A DNA stretch of 64,000 bases from Vescimonas coprocola (lineage in GTDB: Bacteria; Bacillota; Clostridia; Oscillospirales; Oscillospiraceae), in assembly GCF_018408575.1 (NCBI RefSeq), contig NZ_AP023418.1, positions 1,578,415 through 1,642,414 of the forward strand, in the 5' to 3' direction. Each line of letters begins with the position of its first letter. Position 1 is the stretch's first letter. Of this stretch, positions 50,593 through 58,909 are shown piece by piece. The notes below the pieces were generated by a model. That model was given only the letters and a program-made list of their open reading frames with translations, was not told where the DNA came from and did not search any database. The translations under genes and the position numbers were made by a program.

Positions 50593-52164
50593 ATGGATGA
50601 AAAGCTGATAGACGGAGCAACGGCACTGGCAGAAAAGCAGTCCCGTGTTATAAAGATCGAGCCTGCGGAGCGGCCTCAAAATGTATGGCTGCGGGTCGCT
50701 GCCTACACTCGTGTCAGCTCAGACTCCGAGGATCAACTCAATTCCTTTGCGGCCCAAAACCGCTACTACACGGAGTTGATCTCAAGCAAGGCCGAATGGC
50801 GCATGGTCGACATCTATGCGGATGAGGGAATCACAGGAACTTCAGTGGCTAAGCGAGATGACTTCCAGCGGATGATGGCAGACTGCCGCCGGGACCTGGT
50901 CGACCAGATCCTTGTCAAATCTATTTCCCGCTTTGCCCGCAACACCAAGGACTGCCTTCAAAATATCCGTGAACTGAAAGAGTTGGGTGTCAACGTCCGT
51001 TTCGAGCGTGAAGGCATCGATACTGTCAATGTGAGTAGTGAACTCATCACCGCCATCTACGCTGCTTTTGCTCAAAAAGAGAGCGAGTCCATCTCGGGTA
51101 ATATGCGATGGAGCTATCAGCACAGGATGGAAAGCGGCGAATTCAATACCTGTAAAGCCCCGTGGGGGTTTCGGCTTGATGGCAGAAAGCTCAAAGTATA
51201 TGAACCGGAAGCAGACATTGTCCAAAGAATTTTCCATGAGTATTTATCCGGTAAAAATCCTCAAGAAATCGCAGACGACCTAAATGCCAGCTGCCTGACT
51301 GAGCGAGTATGGAATTATAAAGCGGTAGATTACATCCTGCAAAACGAACGTTACGCCGGGAATGCGCTTCTGCAAAAGAGGTATACGCCGGATATGCTCT
51401 CGAGGCAGCAGAAAACCAATCATGGTGAGCGTGAAATGTATTTTGTGCCAGGGAGCAACGATGCGATCATTTCTCCAGAGCTATTTGAACGAGCTCAAGT
51501 CCTACGGAAAAAACGCAGTTTAGGAAAAGCACCCGTACACAGCGAGATCATCTCACAAATCCGGTGTATCTGCGGCGCACGGATGCGGTTTAAAAATGTT
51601 AACAGCAAATGGTATCTATGCTGCACAAGTCATGACACAAAGGGGGATTGCTTAATCACGCCGATCCGTGAGACTCAGATCCATGCATCCTTCTGCCGCC
51701 TATACTACAAGCTGAAACATCAGAGCATCCCCATTCTGGAACAGATGCTTACAAACCTCCAGCTGATCCGCAATCGCAGGATGCTCTGGAGTCCTGACAT
51801 CGTTGCCCTGAATAAAAGAATATCAGATCTATCCAGTCAGAATCAGACATTGGCCTTCCTCAAGCAGCAGGGCCTTGTTGATCCTGACATTTTTATAGCC
51901 AAAACCAATGAGCTGACCAAGCAGCTCCAGCAGGCCAAGCTGGAAAAAGAAAAGCTGATGGATGCTGAGAGCGACATGACCGCCCTGCAAACACGAGACT
52001 TGATAGACATCCTGGAAGGTGGGCCGGAATTCCTCGACAGCTTTGACGCGGAACTATTCGGTGAACTCGTTGAAAAAATTATCATAGAGAGCAACGACTC
52101 CGTCCGCTTCTGCCTAAAAAATGGGCTGGAGCTGCGGGAGTCCATAGAGAGGACGGTGCGGTGA
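50593..52164 (+). CDS. Large serine recombinase 1
   Basis: This 523-residue recombinase has a catalytic domain AAYTRVSSDSEDQLNSF (Ser in RVSS near residue 43) with DEGITGTSVAKRDDFQRM and SISRFARNTKDCLQ, then a recombinase domain (APWGFRLDG, YILQNERYAGNALLQ) and zinc ribbon (RCICGARM, KGDC). A C-terminal coiled coil follows. AAAGGAGGTG precedes ATG 50593. It is the first of three overlapping recombinase genes, and its stop overlaps the start of the next. Confidence 0.92.
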   Translation: MDEKLIDGATALAEKQSRVIKIEPAERPQNVWLRVAAYTRVSSDSEDQLNSFAAQNRYYTELISSKAEWRMVDIYADEGITGTSVAKRDDFQRMMADCRRDLVDQILVKSISRFARNTKDCLQNIRELKELGVNVRFEREGIDTVNVSSELITAIYAAFAQKESESISGNMRWSYQHRMESGEFNTCKAPWGFRLDGRKLKVYEPEADIVQRIFHEYLSGKNPQEIADDLNASCLTERVWNYKAVDYILQNERYAGNALLQKRYTPDMLSRQQKTNHGEREMYFVPGSNDAIISPELFERAQVLRKKRSLGKAPVHSEIISQIRCICGARMRFKNVNSKWYLCCTSHDTKGDCLITPIRETQIHASFCRLYYKLKHQSIPILEQMLTNLQLIRNRRMLWSPDIVALNKRISDLSSQNQTLAFLKQQGLVDPDIFIAKTNELTKQLQQAKLEKEKLMDAESDMTALQTRDLIDILEGGPEFLDSFDAELFGELVEKIIIESNDSVRFCLKNGLELRESIERTVR

Positions 52165-52907
52165 TGGGAAACCGGAAGCAGCCCTTCGGTTACAAGATGG
52201 CTCTGGGTGAGATCGTCATACAGGAATCAGAGGCGAAACTTGTGCAGGAGATCTTCCTCCGATATATTGCAGGAGAATCCTTGAATGAGTTGACGGAGTC
52301 GCTTCGCCATCAGGATATCCAATACGACGAAGGGCGGCTCTGGAATAAAAATATGATTGCCCGTATTCTGGCGGACACACGTTACATCGGAGAAAAAGGA
52401 TATCCCAAGCTCATGGATGAGAAACAGCTTATCGCGGCAAATGAAAAACGCGCAAACAAGCCGCATCTTCCGAAAAAGACGGACGCCCAAAAAGTGCTGC
52501 GCAGGCTCTGTGGAACACCGCCATCTGAACGGGTGGAACAAAGTGTCACCGATTTGCTCAACGGCCTTGCAAATTGCCCGGACTGTATACGGCATCAGCG
52601 CAGTCCTGCGCCAGCCCTACATTCTAAAACGCAGGAGGCGCTGGATAATGCTCTGGAACAGCAGCCAATCGACGAGGACAGCGCCAAAGGGCTGATCCTC
52701 CAGCTTGCGGCGGAGCAATATGCTGCGCTGGGGGATGAAGAATATGAAACAAATCGCCTCCGGCACCTCTTCTCCGCATTCGAATGCGTGGCGGAACTGA
52801 ACGCTGATCTTCTGAAAAGCACCGTGTCCGAGGTGCTGGTGACCCGCCAAAATGTCAAACTGCGATTAAAAAATGGGCAAGTCATAGAAAGGAGCGACCT
52901 GCAATGA
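52164..52907 (+). CDS. Recombinase-domain protein lacking the catalytic domain
   Basis: This 247-residue protein opens directly in the recombinase DNA-binding domain (KQPFGYKMALGEIVIQESEAK, LVQEIFLRYIAGESLNEL, IARILADTRYIGEKGYP; shown in parts). It continues through a reduced zinc-ribbon area (NCPDCIRHQ) to a C-terminal part ending VKLRLKNGQVIERSDL. The N-terminal resolvase domain with its serine is absent. ATG 52164 overlaps the upstream TGA and its end overlaps the next gene. It probably helps bind DNA as a partner of the flanking full-length recombinases. Confidence 0.85.
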   Translation: MGNRKQPFGYKMALGEIVIQESEAKLVQEIFLRYIAGESLNELTESLRHQDIQYDEGRLWNKNMIARILADTRYIGEKGYPKLMDEKQLIAANEKRANKPHLPKKTDAQKVLRRLCGTPPSERVEQSVTDLLNGLANCPDCIRHQRSPAPALHSKTQEALDNALEQQPIDEDSAKGLILQLAAEQYAALGDEEYETNRLRHLFSAFECVAELNADLLKSTVSEVLVTRQNVKLRLKNGQVIERSDLQ

Positions 52908-54523
52908 AAGAGGATGCCCCAAGAGTAATTAAGATCCCTGCCAAGCCGGAAGCCACCCGTCAGGCAGAAGCCCGCAGACAGCTCCGGGTGGCAGCTTACT
53001 GCCGAGTCTCCACCAAAGAGGAGGATCAGGCAAACAGCTATGAGGTGCAGAAAGAGTACTATACCGATAAAATCATGTCCAACACCGCTTGGACGATGGC
53101 TGGCATCTTTGCGGACAAGGGCATCACCGGAACCTCGGCCAAGAAGTGCGAGGACTTCATGCGGATGATCCGGCACTGCCGCCAGAAGAAAATCGATGTG
53201 ATCCTGACCAAGTCGGTTTCCCGCTTCTCCCGCAACACGGTGGACTGCCTCTACTATATCCGGGCGCTCAAACAGCTTGGCATCGCAGTCATCTTCGAGA
53301 AGGAAAATATCAATTCTCTGGAGGAGGACAGTGAGCTGCGGATCACCCTCTCCGGTGCCTTCGCCCAATCTGAAAGTGAATCCATCTCCGCCAATGTCAC
53401 ATGGGGGAAACGCCGTGCCATGGAAGCCGGAAAGGTCAGCATCCAATATAAAAAGCTATACGGCTACCGCAAAGGTGAGGATGGTCAGCCGGAGATCATT
53501 CCGGAACAGGCCGAAATCGTCCGATGGCTCTATGAGCGCTATCTCACCGGAGCCAGCCTGCGGATGATCAAAGAGGAACTGGAACAGCAAGGCGTCAAGT
53601 GCTTCGAGGATTCTCCGGAGTGGACCATTTCCCGCATCCGTAGCATCCTGCAGAATGAAAAATACTGCGGTGATGTGTTGATGCAGAAGACCTTCCGGCA
53701 GGACTTTATCAACCGCAAGGCCATCAAGAATACAGGCCAGCTTCCCATGTACCTCATTGAAAATCACCACGAGGGCATTGTCAGCCGTGAAAAGTATGAT
53801 GCCGTACAGGCGGAGATGGCACGGCGGAATGCAGCAAAGAGTCCTTCTAAAAACGCAGTCACAGGGATGGCCTCCTACGCCAGCAAGTATGCGCTCTCGG
53901 AGCGGTTGGTCTGCGGTGAGTGCGGGACCCTGTATCGCCGCTGCACATGGACACGAAACGGTGAAAAGCGAGTCGTGTGGCGCTGTGTGAGCCGATTGGA
54001 CTACGGTAAGAAATACTGCCACAATTCGCCCACACTGGATGAAGCACCACTCCAGCAAGCGATCCTCGCAGCCCTGAACACAGCTATGGCCGACAAGAAT
54101 AGCTTGATTCGGCAGATCACAGATGCCATGGAAACGGAGATCATCCCATTCCCCGGCGGCACGATGAGCCTGGGAGATATTGAACGCAGGCTGAGAGAAC
54201 TGGAGCAGCAATTCCAAACACTGCTGGAAAAAGCCACGGATGACCCGGCTGCCTATGGCGGTCAGTTCAAGGAGATACTGGACGAGCAAACCCTCCTGAA
54301 AGAAAGACGTTCCGGGATCCTTGCGAATAACAACGAACAGGCAAAAGCCAATCAGCGCATCATGGATGCCGCACAGACATTGGAAAACGCATCGCCCTAC
54401 ATTACAGAGTGGGACGAGAGCGCCGTTCGCCAACTGGTGGAGACAGTAAAAATCCTATCCAAGGATGAGGTCGCAGTCACCCTGAAGGGTGGCATTGAGA
54501 TTTGCCAGAAAATTATGTACTGA
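52904..54523 (+). CDS. Large serine recombinase 2
   Basis: This 539-residue recombinase has a catalytic domain VAAYCRVSTKEEDQANSYE (Ser near residue 36), KGITGTSAKKCEDFMRM and SVSRFSRNTVDCLYY. A recombinase domain (LYGYRKGEDG, ILQNEKYCGDVLMQKTF), a zinc ribbon (LVCGECGTLYRRC, KKYCHN) and a long coiled coil follow. It overlaps the preceding gene by four bases. The two full recombinases and the catalytic-less middle protein probably work together on the element ends. Confidence 0.92.
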   Translation: MKEDAPRVIKIPAKPEATRQAEARRQLRVAAYCRVSTKEEDQANSYEVQKEYYTDKIMSNTAWTMAGIFADKGITGTSAKKCEDFMRMIRHCRQKKIDVILTKSVSRFSRNTVDCLYYIRALKQLGIAVIFEKENINSLEEDSELRITLSGAFAQSESESISANVTWGKRRAMEAGKVSIQYKKLYGYRKGEDGQPEIIPEQAEIVRWLYERYLTGASLRMIKEELEQQGVKCFEDSPEWTISRIRSILQNEKYCGDVLMQKTFRQDFINRKAIKNTGQLPMYLIENHHEGIVSREKYDAVQAEMARRNAAKSPSKNAVTGMASYASKYALSERLVCGECGTLYRRCTWTRNGEKRVVWRCVSRLDYGKKYCHNSPTLDEAPLQQAILAALNTAMADKNSLIRQITDAMETEIIPFPGGTMSLGDIERRLRELEQQFQTLLEKATDDPAAYGGQFKEILDEQTLLKERRSGILANNNEQAKANQRIMDAAQTLENASPYITEWDESAVRQLVETVKILSKDEVAVTLKGGIEICQKIMY

Positions 54524-54537
54524 AAGAAGGTGGAAAG

Positions 54538-55284
54538 ATGATTTTTGTAACCGGTGATTGCCACGGAAACTTTGAACGCTTCAAGCCGAAATATTTCCCG
54601 GAGCAGGCACAAATGACAAAGCGGGACATCGTGATTTGTGCCGGAGACTTTGGTGGTGTGTGGTTTGGAGACGGCCGTGACGAGGCTGCATTGGACTGGC
54701 TGGAAAGTCTTCCGTTCACGCTGGCCTTCGTCTGCGGGAATCATGAGAACTACGACGCACTGGAACGATATCCGGTGAAAGACTGGCACGGCGGCAAGGT
54801 ACACCGCATTCGCTCTCATGTCCTGCACCTGATGCGTGGACAGGTCTTCGAGCTGGAAGGCTATCACTTCTTCACCATGGGCGGAGCAAAAAGCCATGAT
54901 ACGGAGGACGGCATTCTGGAACCGGGTGCTCCGGATTTTGAGCGAAAGCTCCTGATGCTGCAGAGAAAGCCCCGAGCGAGGTATCGCATCAATCACATTT
55001 CGTGGTGGGCGCAGGAGATGCCTTCTGAGGAGGAGTACGCTGAAGCACGGAAAAATCTGGCCAAGGTCGATTGGGCGGTGGACTATGTTATCACGCACTG
55101 CGCTCCCACCAGCATTGCTCTCATGGAAAACCGCCACAATGAGGCAGACCCGCTCACAGATTTCCTGCAGGAGGTCAAGGAGAGGGCACATTATCACTAC
55201 TGGCTGTTCGGCCATTACCACGACAACCGGGCCATTGATGAAAAGCACATACTGCTCTGGGAGCAGATCGTACAAGTTATCTGA
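54538..55284 (+). CDS. Metallophosphoesterase
   Basis: This 248-residue calcineurin-like phosphoesterase has the full metal motif set: GDCHGN (near 6), CAGDFGG (near 36), CGNHEN (near 64), THCAP (near 185) and FGHYH (near 222). The substrate could be a phosphodiester, a protein or a nucleotide. ATG 54538 follows AAGGTGGAAAG, 14 bases after the recombinase stop, so it is cargo cotranscribed with the recombinase genes. Confidence 0.88.
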   Translation: MIFVTGDCHGNFERFKPKYFPEQAQMTKRDIVICAGDFGGVWFGDGRDEAALDWLESLPFTLAFVCGNHENYDALERYPVKDWHGGKVHRIRSHVLHLMRGQVFELEGYHFFTMGGAKSHDTEDGILEPGAPDFERKLLMLQRKPRARYRINHISWWAQEMPSEEEYAEARKNLAKVDWAVDYVITHCAPTSIALMENRHNEADPLTDFLQEVKERAHYHYWLFGHYHDNRAIDEKHILLWEQIVQVI

Positions 55285-55378
55285 AACAGGTCAAGGCAGA
55301 GAAAAACACGGCGATGTTACCGTGCTTTTCTCTGCCTTGAGCGTTGAATCAGGCGCTGTGCGTCGGAAAGGAGAAACT

Positions 55379-56320
55379 ATGAATATCCGAAAGGCTGTGG
55401 ACTACAGCACAATGTTTGCCACACTGGAATCTGTCATGAAAGCAGATCTGCCGCAGATGGAGCTGTACTGCGAAATCGGCAAGGCCGTCTGTGCCCACTC
55501 GGAAAAGGGTGCAGCGGTAGCTGCTGCGGAGTTCATAAAAGAACAATACCCGGATATGACCGGCTTCTCTCCGCGCAATGTGCGCCGGATGCGGGATTTC
55601 TGGCAGTTGTACAGCGGCACGCCGGAACTGCTTGGCGACGCGCTTCACTTGAATTGGACACAGAACGTTGTGATCATGGAGGCAGAGCTGCCCGCAGAGG
55701 AGCGCCGCTGGTACATCCGGCAGGCTACAGCACGGAATCTATCCAAGGCGGAGCTTCTGCGAATGATCGAGGATTCTGCGTATCTGGAAAGTGTTCTCGA
55801 CGAAAAGATCGATGTGTGGTATAATGAGGGCAACGATGAGATTTCGGAGAGAACGCAGTATGAAGAGGATCCTGTTTATCTGTCATGGGAATATCTGCCG
55901 CAGCCCCATGGCCGAGTTCGTGATGAAGGACTTGGTAAAAAAGGCGGGACTGGCATCGCAATTTCATATCGAATCAGCGGCTACCAGTCGGGAGGAGATC
56001 GGCAACCCAGTCTATCCTCCGGCACGGCGCAAGCTGGCCGAGCATGGGATCTCCTGCGAAGGCCATGCCGCACGGCAGTTGACAAATCGGGATTACGACG
56101 AATACGATCTCCTGATCGGCATGGACCAGGCCAACCTCCGGGATATGTACCGTATCTGCGGCGGCGACTATGTCGGCAAGATGTCCCTCCTGATGGATCA
56201 CACCGCCCATCCCGGCAATGTGGCAGACCCATGGTACACCGAGGACTTCGAGGCGACCTGGCAGGATGTGCTGGATGGCTGCCAAGGACTTTTGAAAGAA
56301 TTCATGACAGAACGAGGTGA
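55379..56320 (+). CDS. DUF1016 N-terminal-domain protein with long out-of-frame overlap
   Basis: From ATG 55379 (AAAGGAG upstream) about 150 residues match the DUF1016/PDDEXK-associated N-terminal domain: GKAVCAHSEKGAA, FSPRNVRRMRDFWQLY, LNWTQNVVIMEAEL, WYIRQATARNLSKAELLRMIE. From about residue 160 the frame enters the downstream phosphatase gene out of register and reads low-complexity Arg/Gly/Pro to a TGA at 56320. The natural stop seems lost, or the true protein carries a meaningless tail. DUF1016 proteins are often linked to mobile DNA and nuclease functions. Confidence 0.6.
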   Translation: MNIRKAVDYSTMFATLESVMKADLPQMELYCEIGKAVCAHSEKGAAVAAAEFIKEQYPDMTGFSPRNVRRMRDFWQLYSGTPELLGDALHLNWTQNVVIMEAELPAEERRWYIRQATARNLSKAELLRMIEDSAYLESVLDEKIDVWYNEGNDEISERTQYEEDPVYLSWEYLPQPHGRVRDEGLGKKGGTGIAISYRISGYQSGGDRQPSLSSGTAQAGRAWDLLRRPCRTAVDKSGLRRIRSPDRHGPGQPPGYVPYLRRRLCRQDVPPDGSHRPSRQCGRPMVHRGLRGDLAGCAGWLPRTFERIHDRTR

Positions 56321-56342
56321 TTCAAATGGCACAAAACGATAA
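55860..56342 (+). CDS. Low-molecular-weight protein-tyrosine phosphatase
   Basis: This 160-residue phosphatase has an N-terminal catalytic loop FICHGNICRSPMAE, the CX5RS signature with Cys8 and Arg14, and the general acid in VADPWYTEDF near 128. ATG 55860 lies about ten bases after GGAGAG and is inside the 3' part of the preceding frame. It overlaps the Bro-N gene by 17 bases. An LMW phosphatase as cargo in a recombinase element is uncommon; it may alter host tyrosine phosphorylation. Confidence 0.9.
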   Translation: MKRILFICHGNICRSPMAEFVMKDLVKKAGLASQFHIESAATSREEIGNPVYPPARRKLAEHGISCEGHAARQLTNRDYDEYDLLIGMDQANLRDMYRICGGDYVGKMSLLMDHTAHPGNVADPWYTEDFEATWQDVLDGCQGLLKEFMTERGDSNGTKR

Positions 56343-57210
56343 TATCCAACTGTTCGAAGACAAGCGTATTCGAACCGCATGGGATGAGGAAAAGGAAGAA
56401 TGGTACTTTTCCGTCGTTGATGTGGTAGCTGTGCTGACTGATCAGCCAGATTATCAGGCAGCTCGTAACTACTGGAAGGTAACGAAGAAACGCCTGAAGG
56501 ATGAGGGAAATGAAACGGTTACAGCTTGTAACCAGTTGAAAATGACCGCTTCGGATGGCAAAAAACGATTGACTGATGTAGCCGATACCGAGCAGCTTCT
56601 CCGAATCATCCAGTCTATTCCTTCCCCGAAGGCAGAACCGTTCAAGTTGTGGCTGGCACAGGTCGGTCGAGAGCGTATCGAGGAGACCATCGACCCAGAG
56701 CTGACCATTGACCGCGCTCTGGAAACCTATCTCAAGAAGGGTTACAGCCGTGAGTGGATCAATCAGCGGCTGCAGGCTATCCAGGTCCGTAAAGAACTGA
56801 CGGATGAATGGGATGCCCGCGGTGTGCAGAAAGGCGTAGAGTACGCCATCCTCACGGACGAGATTTCCCGAGCCTGGTCTGGCATGTCCACCCGGCAGTA
56901 CAAAAATCTGAAGGGCTTGAAAAAGGAAAACCTTCGTGATAACATGACGACGCTGGAACTGGTACTGAATATGCTGGCGGAGGCCACTACCACTCAGTTT
57001 TCAAGAGATCGCAAACCAACGACCTTCCAAGAGAATTTGGCAGTTGCCAAGGCGGGCGGTCAGGTGGCTGGACGAACCAGAAAAGACATTGAGTCCCAGT
57101 CAGACACGCCGGTCATTACTGCTAAGAATGCCGCACAGCTTAATCAGGTAGTGACAGATCTGCTGGAAGGAGCAGTCTCTGACACAACTGAAGAATCAAA
57201 AGACAAGTGA
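56326..57210 (+). CDS. Bro-N domain protein
   Basis: This 294-residue protein has an N-terminal Bro-N/antirepressor-type DNA-binding domain (FEDKRIRTAWDEEKEEWYFS, VVDVVAVLTDQPDYQAARNYW; in parts) with the RIIQSIPSPKAEPFKLWLAQVG segment, as in DinD-like and phage antirepressor proteins. A helical C-terminal half follows. ATG 56326 lies after GAGGTGA. It is the last gene of the cargo run and could regulate element genes or respond to DNA damage. Confidence 0.85.
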   Translation: MAQNDNIQLFEDKRIRTAWDEEKEEWYFSVVDVVAVLTDQPDYQAARNYWKVTKKRLKDEGNETVTACNQLKMTASDGKKRLTDVADTEQLLRIIQSIPSPKAEPFKLWLAQVGRERIEETIDPELTIDRALETYLKKGYSREWINQRLQAIQVRKELTDEWDARGVQKGVEYAILTDEISRAWSGMSTRQYKNLKGLKKENLRDNMTTLELVLNMLAEATTTQFSRDRKPTTFQENLAVAKAGGQVAGRTRKDIESQSDTPVITAKNAAQLNQVVTDLLEGAVSDTTEESKDK

Positions 57211-57297
57211 GTTCTGTGCATCAAGTTTTTCTTGCTGTCATACGACGTTTTTTTAAAGCAAATTTCAAAAAATCTATAGTGTTGAGTTATGACATTT

Positions 57298-57358
57298 GAA
57301 CGAAACGGTATAGATGCGTCTGGCGAAAAGCCGGGCGCATCTATACCGTTTCCGTTCA
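57298..57358. other. Long perfect hairpin after the Bro-N gene
   Basis: Arms AAACGGTATAGATGCG (57303-57318) and CGCATCTATACCGTTT (57336-57351) are perfectly complementary, with GAACG/CGTTC extending the pairing. No T-run follows. It could be a terminator of the cargo operon or a structural element. The 57211-57451 stretch has no gene. Confidence 0.6.
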
Positions 57359-57451
57359 TAAGGAAGTATTTTCTTATGAGGAATTGGTCGCAACCTCTGT
57401 TATGGAGGCTGCGGCCTTTTCTCTTTCTGCGGTAGATCACGGCCTTGATGA

Positions 57452-57679
57452 TTCTGCGATAGCAAGCATCTCCTTTATGCTGTCTGCTCTACCACTCCGA
57501 CCATCCGCATCAACGGCGAGGATATGCCGCAGCAAGTGGTCAAGTCCCGCTTTCTCAAGCTGAATAGCAGCCACATAGAGTACGTTCTGGAAGCAATGAA
57601 CAAGAACCCGTCAGACATCCGTAATATCCGGGCGTACCTGTTGACCGCTCTGTATACGCAGCATATCAGATTCATATAG
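57452..57679 (+). pseudogene. C-terminal remnant of a DUF6017 replication initiator
   Basis: The frame reads LYAVCSTTPTIRINGEDMPQ, QVVKSRFLKLNSSHIEYVL, EAMNKNPSDIRNIRAYLLTALY and stops at TAG 57677-57679. It parallels the end of the initiator encoded at 47980-48858 (RFLKLNASHIEYVLDRM, VRNIKKYLLAALYNAP) but is on the opposite strand and clearly divergent. The N-terminal four fifths are missing: the wreck of another conjugative element. Confidence 0.75.
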
Positions 57680-57899
57680 ATTGCACCATTGAACAGTGTT
57701 TAAGCTTTATTCAATTTACTTAACCAGTAGGAAATGTTGCATGATTCATCTGCTGTTTAGGCTGCTTTGATACTTCTTAGGTTGACGGCTAGATACGCAT
57801 TAGAGATGTCTCCATCCAAATGCTGTTCTAGCAAGGGATTTTTCCCTTGAACCCTTTGTTTATTATATGTGGTGGCGCTTTTCGCCCCCAAATAGTGAA

Positions 57900-57924
57900 A
57901 GTGGGGGCACTTTCTGCCCCCACT
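57900..57924. other. Perfect 10-bp hairpin
   Basis: Arms AGTGGGGGCA and TGCCCCCACT enclose the loop CTTTC, in the gene-free stretch 57680-57982. No T-run follows, so termination is doubtful. Such stems occur near mobilization and element-terminal regions. Confidence 0.5.
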
Positions 57925-57982
57925 CAGGAAATATTGCTAAAATACAGTTTAGATTTACCATACATACAAATCGGAATTTGTT

Positions 57983-58426
57983 TTATAGAGGTCTTTGCAA
58001 ATACACCATATCTACAAGGTGTACACCACACTCATATATCGGGTGATCATAATGATCCGTAAAGAAATTTGGCACGGTATGCGAGCGTACAAAGCCACAT
58101 TTTTCATAAAAGGGTATCGTCAACGGGCTGTCGCCGGTTCCCACTTGCAGTATCGAAAATTGTCTGCGGTATTTTTCAACAAGAAATTCAATCAGCGCTT
58201 TGGCATAGCCTTTTCGCTGAAATGGGGGAACTGTAGCGATATTCTTAATTTCAAGTATTCCATTCCCTTCGTCCGTTACGACACACTCGCATTTCACTCC
58301 GTCATCATCAAGAACATACATTTTACCATTATAGAGATAACGGTCAACCATATCTTCCTGCTCATCCGCCAACAGGAGCAAATCAAGATATTGTTTTTTG
58401 TTTTCTGTAACTTCTACAATTCTCAT
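57983..58426 (-). CDS. GNAT-family acetyltransferase
   Basis: This 147-residue acyltransferase has the acetyl-CoA loop ATVPPFQRKGYAKALIEFL near residue 67 and the C-terminal FYEKCGFVRSHTVPNFF segment typical of GNAT enzymes. ATG 58426 lies six bases after AGGTG. It overlaps the displaced rlmD 3' end by about 44 bases. The substrate is unknown. Its AT-rich composition fits horizontal transfer. Confidence 0.85.
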   Translation of the reverse strand: MRIVEVTENKKQYLDLLLLADEQEDMVDRYLYNGKMYVLDDDGVKCECVVTDEGNGILEIKNIATVPPFQRKGYAKALIEFLVEKYRRQFSILQVGTGDSPLTIPFYEKCGFVRSHTVPNFFTDHYDHPIYECGVHLVDMVYLQRPL

Positions 58427-58793
58427 CAATCACACCTGCAAATTCCGACTTATCAGACTCTTTTTTCGACTGAATCATCTTAAAATACTTCAGTGCCTCC
58501 ACAATTGCACTTTCTTTATCTTCTGGACACTGCGGCTGCCTGCTATCTTCATTTTTAGGTAAATTATAATTCTTTCCAACCTCAATTCCGCATTTTCTCT
58601 TTACCTGTGAAATATACAGATTGGAAACCTTCATTCCGGCATTATGTTCAGCCACATACTTCTTTATCTCATCATATGTTGCCTTAGTCTCTGCAGATGT
58701 TATATCCATATCATCAAGTTCAATCGTGACATTAATATAATCATCCGGCTTTTGTTTCCCGTGACAAAAGAACTACCGTCTCCACATGGCACG
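58383..58793 (-). pseudogene. Displaced 3' end of an rlmD/rumA-type 23S rRNA methyltransferase
   Basis: Reading the minus strand from 58793, the codons HVETVVLLSR match the end of RlmD-type methyltransferases. After a one-base frame change, KQKPDDYINVTIELDDMDIT and KVSNLYISQVKRKCGIEVG, YNLPKNEDSRQPQCPEDKE give the C-terminal extension seen in Lachnospiraceae enzymes. It begins exactly at the 17-base repeat shared with the rlmD end at 62024. It is the severed tail left by integration of mobile DNA. Confidence 0.75.
58774..58790. repeat. Attachment-site-like direct repeat, left copy
   Basis: TACCGTCTCCACATGGC is identical to 62024-62040. On the minus strand it encodes the HVETV codons at the end of rlmD, a known integration hot spot for serine-recombinase elements. 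The gene-free 58794-58909 stretch next to it shows nothing else recognisable. Confidence 0.75.
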
Positions 58794-58909
58794 ATACCTT
58801 CTGATTGATGTCTGGTTCTTTGTCCGTTTGCGGAAACATAGCACTCTCACATTGTCAAACTTTAGTCTTCCTGTCAATTGTATTCCACTAATTCAGGAAC
58901 CTCTGCGAA

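Noticed and set aside
57900-57924. GC-rich hairpin as an intrinsic terminator
   Set aside because: No T-run follows on either strand and no gene ends directly before it; kept only as a hairpin.
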